From: an uncultured Erythrobacter sp. | GTDB lineage: Bacteria; Pseudomonadota; Alphaproteobacteria; Sphingomonadales; Sphingomonadaceae | DNA length: 64,000 nt | Direction: 5' to 3' | NCBI GenBank assembly: GCA_937899785.1 | Contig: CALCCG010000184.1 | Span: forward strand, 36,458-100,457 | Shown here: positions 9,259-15,796 of the stretch, one piece after another | How positions within the stretch are numbered: position 1 is the first letter of the stretch | How the letters are laid out: each line of letters begins with the position of its first letter | Program-made: the position numbers and the translations under genes | The notes under the pieces: generated by a model | Databases searched by the model: none | What the model was told of the DNA's origin: nothing | What the model saw: only the letters and a program-made list of their open reading frames with translations

Positions 9259-10071
9259 TTACGAACGCAGGTTCAGCACGGTCTGCGAAATCTGCGTCGA
9301 CGTGTCGATCGCACGGGCGTTGGCCTGGAAGTTGCGCTGCGCGGTGAGCAGCGCTACCATCTCTTCAGACAGATCAACATTCGAGCGCTCCAGCGCGCCA
9401 GAGAAGATCGAGCCGAACTGGCCGACTCCCGGATTGCCGTAAACGGGGTTGCCGGACAGGCCAGTTACCGCCCACTTGGTCTGGCCAATCGGGCGCAGGC
9501 CATCGTTGGCGGCGAAGCTGGCAAGCGCGATCTGCGCCACCGGCTCAACCGTGCCGTCGGCGTAGGACGCCTGGACGAGGCCGCGATTGGTGATCGAGAC
9601 GTTCGCCAGGTTGGCGCCTGCGCCGTTCGTGGTCGGAACAACAATACTGGAAGGCGTGGTCGAAGTCGGGTTGCCGTCGGTGTCGACGGTGAAGCCCTGG
9701 ACCTGATCGCCGAGCGAATCCTGAAGTTCCCCGCTGGACACGATCCGCAAGGATCCCGCCCGCGTAAAGCTGACATCGCCCGAAATGGGATTGGTGGTGG
9801 CGAGGAAGCCGTCGCCGTTGATGGCCACATCGAGCCCACGACCGGTCTGCTCCAGCGTGCCGAGCGCAAAATCCTGGGTAATTCCAGCGAGAGCCGAGCC
9901 AATGCCCGGCGTCAGCCGCGGATCCGTGCCTGCGCCGCTGGCGACGAGATCGTAAAAGCTCGCATTGCTTTTCTTGAAGCCGACGCTCTCAGCGTTGGCG
10001 ATGTTCTGCGAGATAACGCGCAGGTCGGTCTCGGCGTTGCGCATACCGGAAAGGGCGGTGAAGAAGGACAT
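9259..10071 (-). CDS. flgE: Flagellar hook protein FlgE, unusually short
   Basis: Universal joint subunit. The N-terminus MSFFTALSGMRNAE with VISQNIANAESVGFKKS and the C-terminus ERSNVDLSEEMVALLTAQRN identify FlgE. At 270 residues it is about 130 shorter than Salmonella FlgE (about 400) and nearly the size of FlgG; the missing length is in the central part, where the outer D2-type domain is normally inserted. Position between flgD and flgF supports FlgE over a second rod protein. AAAGGA ribosome site upstream of ATG 10071. Confidence 0.9.
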   Translation of the reverse strand: MSFFTALSGMRNAETDLRVISQNIANAESVGFKKSNASFYDLVASGAGTDPRLTPGIGSALAGITQDFALGTLEQTGRGLDVAINGDGFLATTNPISGDVSFTRAGSLRIVSSGELQDSLGDQVQGFTVDTDGNPTSTTPSSIVVPTTNGAGANLANVSITNRGLVQASYADGTVEPVAQIALASFAANDGLRPIGQTKWAVTGLSGNPVYGNPGVGQFGSIFSGALERSNVDLSEEMVALLTAQRNFQANARAIDTSTQISQTVLNLRS

Positions 10072-10129
10072 AGGATTTTCCTTTGTTTGGGGTTCAGGGG
10101 TTCAGTGTCTTGAGAAATTCGTCTTGGGA

Positions 10130-10549
10130 TCAGGTCAGGGCTGGTGTGTCGATTACCCCTGTTTCGCCTGCGTCGCTCGATCCGCCGACCGCGCGCTCGG
10201 CCGCTTCAGCAGCGGCGGCAGCGGCTTCGGCGGCGGCTTGCGCAGCGGCGGTGGCCGCCTCTTGGGTGATTGTCAGAGCGTCGAGCTTATCCGCGATCTC
10301 GGTCAGCGTCTCGCTCGACGCGGTCTCCGCCTCAAGCGTCGAAAACTGCGCAAGCTGTGCGAGCATTTCTTCGTTATCGACCGGTTCAAGCGGATCCTGA
10401 TTAAGCAGCGATTCGGTCAGCAAACGCAGGAAATCCGCTTGGCCCAGCGACGCCGCGCCTCCTTCACCCGAAAGCACAGACGGCGTGTTCAATTGATCCA
10501 GTGTGGTGGTTGTCACATCGGCGGTGGGTTGGCCTATGGGCGTCGTCAT
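10130..10549 (-). CDS. flgD: Flagellar hook assembly (cap) protein FlgD, truncated form
   Basis: Hook-cap scaffold. The conserved N-terminal block is present (LGQADFLRLLTESLLNQDPLEP, partly quoted, then EEMLAQLAQFSTLE), but the protein is only 139 residues against about 230 in Salmonella. The C-terminal tudor/FN3-like domains are absent and replaced by an alanine-rich helix (residues about 96-118) and a short acidic tail. No in-frame continuation or frameshift is evident, since the stop is followed by the 58-bp gap to flgE. Its start is 2 bp after the flgC stop. Confidence 0.88.
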   Translation of the reverse strand: MTTPIGQPTADVTTTTLDQLNTPSVLSGEGGAASLGQADFLRLLTESLLNQDPLEPVDNEEMLAQLAQFSTLEAETASSETLTEIADKLDALTITQEAATAAAQAAAEAAAAAAEAAERAVGGSSDAGETGVIDTPALT

Positions 10550-10551
10550 CG

Positions 10552-10962
10552 TTACTTGCTCCTCAGCGTTTCCAGCATCAGCTGCTTGGCGGTTTGGAGC
10601 GCCTGGACCATGTTCTGGTACTGGCGGGCGCTCTCCATAATTTCGACCATCTCGGCGCTCTCATCGACACCCGCCTCGAAGACAAAGCCCTCTTCATTGG
10701 CGAGCGGATGGCCCGGATCGTAACGTTTGGTTGGCGCGGTCTCAGAGCGCACCAGCCCATCGCTGCGCACGCTTGACAGGCCGCTGGCTCGGTCGAGTTC
10801 AGCGGTGAAGACCGCGCGGATCGGACGATAAGCGTCGGCTTCGTTAGAGGCGACCGAACCCGCATTGGCGAGGTTGGACGTCGCCGCGTTCATCCGCACC
10901 ATCTGCGCGGACATGGCCTGCTCGGTCATCGAAAACAGCGTCATCGGGCGGTCAGCGGGCAT
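10552..10962 (-). CDS. flgC: Flagellar proximal rod protein FlgC
   Basis: Rod subunit of 136 residues with the N-terminal MVRMNAATSNLANAGSVAS motif and the C-terminal EMVEIMESARQYQNMVQALQ block, both diagnostic of FlgC. The ATG at 10962 is preceded by AAGGGGGA lying at the end of flgB; an alternative ATG seven codons in is possible. Directly follows flgB (3-bp gap). Confidence 0.94.
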   Translation of the reverse strand: MPADRPMTLFSMTEQAMSAQMVRMNAATSNLANAGSVASNEADAYRPIRAVFTAELDRASGLSSVRSDGLVRSETAPTKRYDPGHPLANEEGFVFEAGVDESAEMVEIMESARQYQNMVQALQTAKQLMLETLRSK

Positions 10963-10965
10963 CGT

Positions 10966-11340
10966 CTATTCCCCCTTCAGCGCGCGGGTGAGAACGTTGA
11001 CCTTGCCTTGCACAAAGCTCAACGTGGCAGAGTAGGCGACCGCGTTCTCGGCAAAGGCGAGCTGTTCGCGGTTGAGTTCGACCGTGTTGCCATCAAGGCT
11101 GGGCATGGTCGGAATGCGATACAGCGTATGCGCGTCCTCGCCGCTCGCCATCGCCGTGTCGACGCCAGCGGCCTGCATCCGGCCTTGGGCCAGCTTGGCT
11201 TCGAGCGCGCCGCGAAAGTCGATGTCGCGGGCTTTGTATCCCGGCGTCGCCGCGTTCGCGATATTGGAGGCGAGCACCCCCATACGCTGCGAGCGCACTT
11301 CGAGGGCCGCGCCATGGATACCAAACAGGGATTCGCTCAT
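10966..11340 (-). CDS. flgB: Flagellar proximal rod protein FlgB
   Basis: First gene of the rod-hook operon. From the ATG at 11340 it encodes 124 residues with the GVLASNIANAATPGYKARDIDF motif (partly quoted) and a C-terminal helix (FAENAVAYSATLSFVQGKV). The frame is open further upstream, but that extension is arginine/alanine-rich junk and the sigma-54 promoter at 11383-11400 lies within it, so the start must be at 11340. A GGAAAG ribosome site is present. Confidence 0.94.
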   Translation of the reverse strand: MSESLFGIHGAALEVRSQRMGVLASNIANAATPGYKARDIDFRGALEAKLAQGRMQAAGVDTAMASGEDAHTLYRIPTMPSLDGNTVELNREQLAFAENAVAYSATLSFVQGKVNVLTRALKGE

Positions 11341-11382
11341 GAGCCAAGCTTTCCAGAGGACATAATTGTGTGCCCAGCGGTT

Positions 11383-11400
11383 ATGCAGAGCGCGTGCCAA
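11383..11400 (-). promoter_or_regulatory. Sigma-54 (RpoN) promoter of the flgB operon
   Basis: On the minus strand the sequence reads TTGGCACG-CGCT-CTGCAT, matching the -24/-12 consensus TGGCACG-N4-TTGCW with one mismatch and the required 10 bp between the GG and GC dinucleotides. Transcription would begin near 11372, leaving about a 30-nt leader before the flgB ATG. Two sister sites precede flgA and the transglycosylase-flhA-fliA operon. Confidence 0.8.
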
Positions 11401-11446
11401 ACCCGCCGAAACCCCGCAAAGCCGAGGGTTTTCCCGTGGGGCGCGC

Positions 11447-11474
11447 GCCGGGCGGCAGGCGCTTGCCGCCCGGC
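11447..11474. repeat. GC-rich perfect inverted repeat between flgB promoter and stator-like pair
   Basis: An 11-bp perfect stem (GCCGGGCGGCA / TGCCGCCCGGC) with a 6-nt loop. There is no T-run on either side, so it is not a standard intrinsic terminator. It lies in the 300-bp divergent region between flgB and the gene at 11636 and could be a regulator-binding dyad or an mRNA hairpin. The rest of 11475-11606 shows no recognisable feature. Confidence 0.5.
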
Positions 11475-11606
11475 GTGGCAAAGGGCTGCCTGCTCGACCG
11501 TTCGCGGCCCAGCGCCGCGCATCACCAGCCTCCCGCGACCCGCCGTCTGCACTGCGATCCCACGAACGGCGAGCGCGCCAACACACGGCGCCGGCGGAGG
11601 CTTAAT

Positions 11607-11660
11607 ATGGGAGGACGCGATCCGTTCTTTCCCTCATGCCCCCAAGCCCGACACCGATAG
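11607..11660 (+). CDS. Possible 17-residue leader ORF overlapping the stator-like gene start
   Basis: ATG at 11607 sits 6 nt after a GGAGG, a near-ideal ribosome site. The ORF ends with TAG at 11658-11660 and overlaps the first 25 bp of the gene at 11636 in a different frame. The ATG at 11636 itself has no convincing ribosome site at the right distance, so this leader may couple translation to it, or the start of the downstream gene may be misplaced. No function can be assigned to the peptide. Confidence 0.35.
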   Translation: MGGRDPFFPSCPQARHR

Positions 11661-12346
11661 CCGACGCCACCCTTGCAACACCCCAGGCGTTCGGAGCCTC
11701 GCTGCTTGACCCCTGGGCTCTTGCGATTGTGTTGGTCGGCACGCTTGTCGCCACGTTCGCGCGCGCGGGCGCAGGCGACGTCGCGCGCGCGCTTAGCGCG
11801 CTGGGCGGATTGTGGCGCACACGGTTTGATCCCGACGCCAACCGCACCGCGCTGGCGCGGTGGGCACGCTCCATGCGACAGCGCGGGCTGCTGGGCGCGG
11901 ACGAACCCTTTCCGCCCGACCGCGTGCTGGCCCGCGCGCTTGACGCTTTGGTGCGCACCGCCTCGCTCGGCGCGTTTCAGACGGTCCACGAAACGGCACG
12001 CGCCACCCATATCCGCCAGGCCCAGCGCGCCGCGCAGGTGTTCGAACAGGCCGGCGATCTGGCGCCCGTCTTTGGCCTGGTCGGGACCTTGTTTGCTCTG
12101 ACACAAATCGCGCCCGACGCCGCCGCGCAAGGCGACGCCACGGCGCTTGGGGCGATCGCAACCGCTGTGCTGTCCTCGCTGTACGGCGTCTTGAGCGCAC
12201 ATCTGGTGTTCCTGCCGCTTGCGCAAGCGATTGCGCGCCAGGCCGAGCGCGAGGAAGAAGCCCGTGCACAGCTCGTCGAATGGCTGGCCGCCGAAGCCGC
12301 CGACGTGCTTCCAGGGCGCGTGACCAAACTCAAGCCGGCGGCGTGA
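11636..12346 (+). CDS. MotA/TolQ/ExbB-family proton-channel protein
   Basis: A 236-residue membrane protein with one N-terminal helix (about 23-43), a cytoplasmic stretch, and two further helices (about 143-160 and 169-197). The FEQAGDLAPVFGLVGTLFAL segment matches the conserved MotA/TolQ/ExbB helix region. Three helices instead of four resembles ExbB/TolQ topology more than MotA. It is followed 6 bp later by a single-helix partner with a membrane aspartate, so the two probably form an ion-driven complex. Its place among flagellar genes, divergent from flgB, points to motility or envelope energy coupling. The canonical motAB are at 1411-3213, so this is an additional unit. Confidence 0.7.
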   Translation: MPPSPTPIADATLATPQAFGASLLDPWALAIVLVGTLVATFARAGAGDVARALSALGGLWRTRFDPDANRTALARWARSMRQRGLLGADEPFPPDRVLARALDALVRTASLGAFQTVHETARATHIRQAQRAAQVFEQAGDLAPVFGLVGTLFALTQIAPDAAAQGDATALGAIATAVLSSLYGVLSAHLVFLPLAQAIARQAEREEEARAQLVEWLAAEAADVLPGRVTKLKPAA

Positions 12347-12352
12347 CCGACC

Positions 12353-12802
12353 GTGCCCGCGCTTGCCATCCCTCCCGCCGCGCCCGCTCTTTCGCGCAGC
12401 CCAACCAGCTGGCAGCTGATCCTGGCGGACCTGGCGTTGATCCTGTTTCTGATGACCGCCGCGGCGCTCACCGGCGGGGCGGAAGAGGATAGTGCGCTAC
12501 CCCCTGAACCGTCTTTCCAACCGCCAACGCCCGAAGCGGTCGCGCCCGCGCAGGCGCTGTATCGCACCGGGCCCGGCTTGCCGACCTTGGCGCAATGGCT
12601 TGAGCAGCAGCCCCGCGATCCCCGCGCCGCGCTGACCATCGTCGCCCGGCACGGCCCCGGCACAGCGGACCGCGCGTGGGCCGATGCGCGCGCCATGGCC
12701 GCCACAGCGTCGGCTATGGGGGTGCGCGCAAGGGTGATCATCCGCGAGGGCGCGCGCGACGATATCCACGCGAGCCTCGCCTACGATCAACCGGCCGAGT
12801 GA
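12353..12802 (+). CDS. MotB/ExbD-like single-helix partner protein
   Basis: Starts at GTG 12353, 6 bp after the upstream channel gene. 149 residues with one membrane helix at about 20-41 in which an aspartate (Asp26, in LILADLALILFLMTAA) stands where MotB, ExbD and TolR carry the ion-binding aspartate. A proline-rich linker is followed by a small periplasmic domain (about 70-145; WADARAMAATASAMGVRARV) that faintly recalls OmpA or ExbD C-terminal folds but is too short for a normal MotB peptidoglycan-binding domain. Function as stator-like partner is inferred from helix, aspartate and pairing. Confidence 0.55.
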   Translation: MPALAIPPAAPALSRSPTSWQLILADLALILFLMTAAALTGGAEEDSALPPEPSFQPPTPEAVAPAQALYRTGPGLPTLAQWLEQQPRDPRAALTIVARHGPGTADRAWADARAMAATASAMGVRARVIIREGARDDIHASLAYDQPAE

Positions 12803-12859
12803 CGATGATTCTGTGGCTGCGCCGACGCGCGCGGGATAGGGAAAGGTGGCAACCCCGCT

Positions 12860-13999
12860 TTAGCTGGCGATAATACGGTTCCGACCCTGCTCCTTGGCCT
12901 GGTAAAGCGCGGCGTCCGCCACAGCGAGAGCGTCGCGCGGATCGCCTTGCTCGCCGACTTGTGCGAGCCCGCCCGAAAAGGTCACCTTGCCGAACGGTCG
13001 CCCGGTCTCGCGGTTCATCAGCTGCTTGACCGACATGGCGCGGCGCACGCCATCGAGCTTCTCAAACGCATCATAGCGTGTGAGCCCATGGAACAGCAGG
13101 ACGAATTCCTCGCCGCCATGGCGCGCGACAAAGCAATCGTCGCTGGCGAGCGAGTTAAGCGTGCTCGCCACCGCGCACAGGATGCGGTCGCCGGCTTCGT
13201 GGCCATGCGTGTCGTTGACCGCCTTGAAGTGGTCGATATCGCAAAAGGCGACGCAGAGCGGCTCTTTGTTGGCGCGCGCCTGCGCGGCTGCGGAAGCGAG
13301 TCTGCGTTCAAACGCGCGGCGATTGGGCAGGCGCGTGAGATGGTCGACATCCGCCTCCATCCGCGCCTTGGCGAGATTCTCGCGCAGAGAATCGGTTTCG
13401 GCTTGGCTCTTGTCCATCGCGCTTTCGACCCGCGCAATGCTCTCCAGCATGGTGCGCGAGAGATCGATCACGCGCGCCACTTCCGCGCCCGCATCGCCGC
13501 CGGTCTTCACCTGATCCATCGCGGTGATCTGCGCGTCCAAGGCACCGCGATGATCGCTGGTTTCGTCGGCCGCAGTCTTGGCGGTCTGCGCGAAACGGAT
13601 CAGCGAATATTCAAGCTGATCCATCAGCGTCTCAAGTTCGGCGATGCGATCATTGGTCTCCGGATCGAGCCGCTCAAGCGTGTTGAGCCATCGTTGATCG
13701 ATCGGTTCACCGCTTATCTCCCGCGTAACAAAGGCTTCGGCCAGCTGTGCGTTCGAGCCGGAGAGCGCGTTGCAAATCGCGGCGAGATTGGTCCCGTTGA
13801 CTTCCAGATTGTGCTTCATCGCGAAAGCGCTGATCCGCTCCAGCAGATCAACCCGCGCCTCGCGTACGCGCGGGGCAACCGTCGCCTCCGACCCCGCTCC
13901 CGCCGCGGGTGGCTCTGTCTTGGGCGAAGCGGGGGCGGTTTCCGGCCTGGCCTGCTCCTTGGCATGGGCCTTGCCGACGGTTTTTGAAAGGAAGGACAT
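12860..13999 (-). CDS. GGDEF-domain diguanylate cyclase
   Basis: Predicted to make c-di-GMP. 379 residues: a proline/alanine-rich N-terminus, a helical region (about 50-215, likely coiled coil) and a C-terminal GGDEF domain (about 216-379) with DHLTRLPNRRAFE, FCDIDHFKAVND and an intact catalytic GGEEF at 295-299. No RxxD inhibitory site is found just before GGEEF, so product inhibition is probably lacking. No membrane segments. Convergent with the stator-like pair and divergent from flgA; its location suggests control of motility, with the PilZ protein at 56522 as one possible receptor. Confidence 0.9.
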   Translation of the reverse strand: MSFLSKTVGKAHAKEQARPETAPASPKTEPPAAGAGSEATVAPRVREARVDLLERISAFAMKHNLEVNGTNLAAICNALSGSNAQLAEAFVTREISGEPIDQRWLNTLERLDPETNDRIAELETLMDQLEYSLIRFAQTAKTAADETSDHRGALDAQITAMDQVKTGGDAGAEVARVIDLSRTMLESIARVESAMDKSQAETDSLRENLAKARMEADVDHLTRLPNRRAFERRLASAAAQARANKEPLCVAFCDIDHFKAVNDTHGHEAGDRILCAVASTLNSLASDDCFVARHGGEEFVLLFHGLTRYDAFEKLDGVRRAMSVKQLMNRETGRPFGKVTFSGGLAQVGEQGDPRDALAVADAALYQAKEQGRNRIIAS

Positions 14000-14153
14000 A
14001 TCGCGACTCTTTGTTCTTGATGACCGATGGGTAAGCGAGCGAAGTTAGATCAGGCCTGCCAGGCAAATGCGGGGAAGTGCGTAGTCGCGCATGGGCCTCT
14101 TTGCCGCGGGGGCCCATCGCCGCTCGTTCCGTCAAGGTCAGCCCCAGCCCGTT

Positions 14154-14169
14154 TGGCACGCCGCTTGCT
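14154..14169 (+). promoter_or_regulatory. Sigma-54 promoter of flgA
   Basis: TGGCACG-CCGC-TTGCT is an exact match to the -24/-12 consensus with correct 10-bp GG-GC spacing. Predicted start of transcription is near 14181, about 45 nt before the flgA ATG, which has an AAGGA ribosome site. Confidence 0.85.
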
Positions 14170-14226
14170 GAGCGATAGTCGAAACGCCGACTATCCTCTT
14201 TCACCACACAGCAAGGACCCCCAGCC

Positions 14227-14838
14227 ATGCTTTCTCACCGACCCGCTTTGGCCGCCCGTCTGCGCGGCGCGTTCACGCCGTTATGCTTTGCGCCCGTTGC
14301 CGCGATCATGTTCACCCCGCTCTACGCTCCGGTCTTTGCCTCGCAGAACCAGGCGCAAGCCATCCTTGAACCGGCCGAGATTGACCGTGCGGTTGCGGCC
14401 TTTACGGGCGCCGCGATCGGGGCCGAAGGCGGTGCTCGATCAGCCGCTGATCCGCGCCTGCGCCTGGCCGCCTGCGCCCAACCGCTGACCACAAGCTGGC
14501 ATGGAACGGCGCGCGCGGCGGTGCGGGTGGAATGCGGCGCCACGCTCGGCGACAGCGGACCCTGGCGCATCTTTATCGCCACGCGCCCCGCTGCCACCGC
14601 GACCGCCGGGACGCTGAACACGTCGGCTGTGGCCGCGCCCAAACCCAGCCCCATTGTCAAGCGCGGCGATCCGGTCACCGTGGTTGTGCGCGGGCGCGGG
14701 TTCACCGTGCAGCAATCGGGCGAAGCGATGGAGAACGGCGCGATCGGCGACTGGATCGGCGTGCGCACCACACGCCAGGCCGACCCCGTGCGCGCGCGCA
14801 TCGAACGCCCGGGTCTGGCGGTCATCCCCGTGGGTTAA
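14227..14838 (+). CDS. flgA: Flagellar P-ring assembly chaperone FlgA
   Basis: Periplasmic chaperone for FlgI polymerisation. 203 residues with a signal peptide (about 1-38, ending VFA) and a C-terminal SAF/FlgA domain: DPRLRLAACAQPL, IVKRGDPVTVVVRGRGFTV, MENGAIGDWIGVRT. Two cysteines in the first half are typical of FlgA. Preceded by a consensus sigma-54 promoter and followed by flgM, matching the common flgA-flgM-flgN order. Confidence 0.88.
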   Translation: MLSHRPALAARLRGAFTPLCFAPVAAIMFTPLYAPVFASQNQAQAILEPAEIDRAVAAFTGAAIGAEGGARSAADPRLRLAACAQPLTTSWHGTARAAVRVECGATLGDSGPWRIFIATRPAATATAGTLNTSAVAAPKPSPIVKRGDPVTVVVRGRGFTVQQSGEAMENGAIGDWIGVRTTRQADPVRARIERPGLAVIPVG

Positions 14839-14979
14839 TTATCGCCTTGGCCCTGCGGCGCCCCCCTCCCTTTACGCCCCCGGGGCCAAGATCCAAGACG
14901 TGAAAAAAGTACGAAGACGACCTTAAATCCACAAACAGCGCGCCGTTCTTCTGAACAATCGCCCAACGGAGTAGCTTCA

Positions 14980-15297
14980 ATGCCCTCTTTTGAACTGAGC
15001 AAACTGCAAGGGATCAGCGGCGCGCGCGCCCTGTCCGACAGCGACCGGACGCAGCTTGATGCGAACCGCCGCGCATCGGCCCCTGCGAGCGAGACCAGCG
15101 CCGGCAAGCCCAGCGCGGGGCCCGGTGTTGCGATCGAAGTGGGCGTTGCGGTTGATCCTTCCACCCCGCCGATCAACAACGACCGCGTCGAGAAGATCCG
15201 CAAGGCTTTGGAAGATGGAACCTACCCGCTCGTGCCCACTCAAATCGCCGACGCTATCATCGCCGCGCGCGTGGGTTTCGGAGTTGACGCAAGATGA
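14980..15297 (+). CDS. flgM: Anti-sigma-28 factor FlgM
   Basis: Binds and inhibits FliA until the hook is complete, then is exported. 105 residues: a low-complexity N-terminus needed for export and a C-terminal FlgM domain (RVEKIRKALEDGTYPLVPTQ then IADAII) that contacts sigma-28. Lies 141 bp after flgA; a TAAAT/GCCG pair at 14924-14945 vaguely recalls a sigma-28 promoter but with wrong spacing. Its cognate FliA is encoded 4 kb downstream. Confidence 0.9.
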   Translation: MPSFELSKLQGISGARALSDSDRTQLDANRRASAPASETSAGKPSAGPGVAIEVGVAVDPSTPPINNDRVEKIRKALEDGTYPLVPTQIADAIIAARVGFGVDAR

Positions 15298-15686
15298 CAC
15301 GCCCCTCGAAGTGGGATCATCACGTCGCACAGCAAAAGATGAGCGAATTCCCCACAGACACTCCGAAAGGCGCCGCTGATCATGTGCCCGGCACCTTGCG
15401 GCAAATGATTGCCGTTCTCGAACGCGAGCGGCAAGCGCTTGCCAGTCTCGACGCCGATGGCCTGTTCGAAGCCGCGCGCGAAAAAGATGCGCTGTGCGAT
15501 GCACTGGTAGAGGTGGAGACCGCTTGGCTGGACGCCGAAACGCGCCCTCTTGCCGAAACCGCGCAGCGCTTGAACGATGTGAACCGCCGGGTGCGCAACC
15601 TGCTGGCGGCCAATGTCGCTACCCGGCTGGAAGCGTTGGGCGCGCCGCGCGCCGCCTACCAAGCCGGACGCCGGGCGCAGCTCTAA
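15294..15686 (+). CDS. flgN: FlgN-like flagellar export chaperone
   Basis: Small (130 residues), all-helical protein whose ATG overlaps the flgM stop by 4 bp. Position after flgM and the heptad-like helix (LRQMIAVLERERQALASLDA ... ALCDALVEVETAW) fit the FlgN family, the chaperone of FlgK and FlgL. Sequence conservation in this family is weak, so the call rests heavily on context. An internal ATG at 15339 is an alternative start. Confidence 0.7.
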   Translation: MTRPSKWDHHVAQQKMSEFPTDTPKGAADHVPGTLRQMIAVLERERQALASLDADGLFEAAREKDALCDALVEVETAWLDAETRPLAETAQRLNDVNRRVRNLLAANVATRLEALGAPRAAYQAGRRAQL

Positions 15687-15731
15687 GCCTGATCCCTTAG
15701 TGCGCGGATTGCGGCCGCTTTTGCGCCAGTC

Positions 15732-15747
15732 TGGCACAGCCGTTGCA
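15732..15747 (+). promoter_or_regulatory. Sigma-54 promoter of the transglycosylase-flhA-fliA operon
   Basis: TGGCACA-GCCG-TTGCA fits the -24/-12 consensus with correct 10-bp GG-GC spacing. Predicted transcription start is near 15759. A TTG codon at 15743 that would extend the downstream gene lies inside the -12 element, so the gene cannot start there; GTG 15797 is preferred. Confidence 0.82.
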
Positions 15748-15796
15748 CCGTCCCTGTCGAAAGCGCCCATGCCGGGCCCATTGGACAGGCCAAGAC

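Noticed and set aside
14924..14949. Sigma-28-like promoter before flgM
   Set aside because: TAAA and GCCG are present, but spacing is one base short and the remaining positions do not match; left as a remark only.
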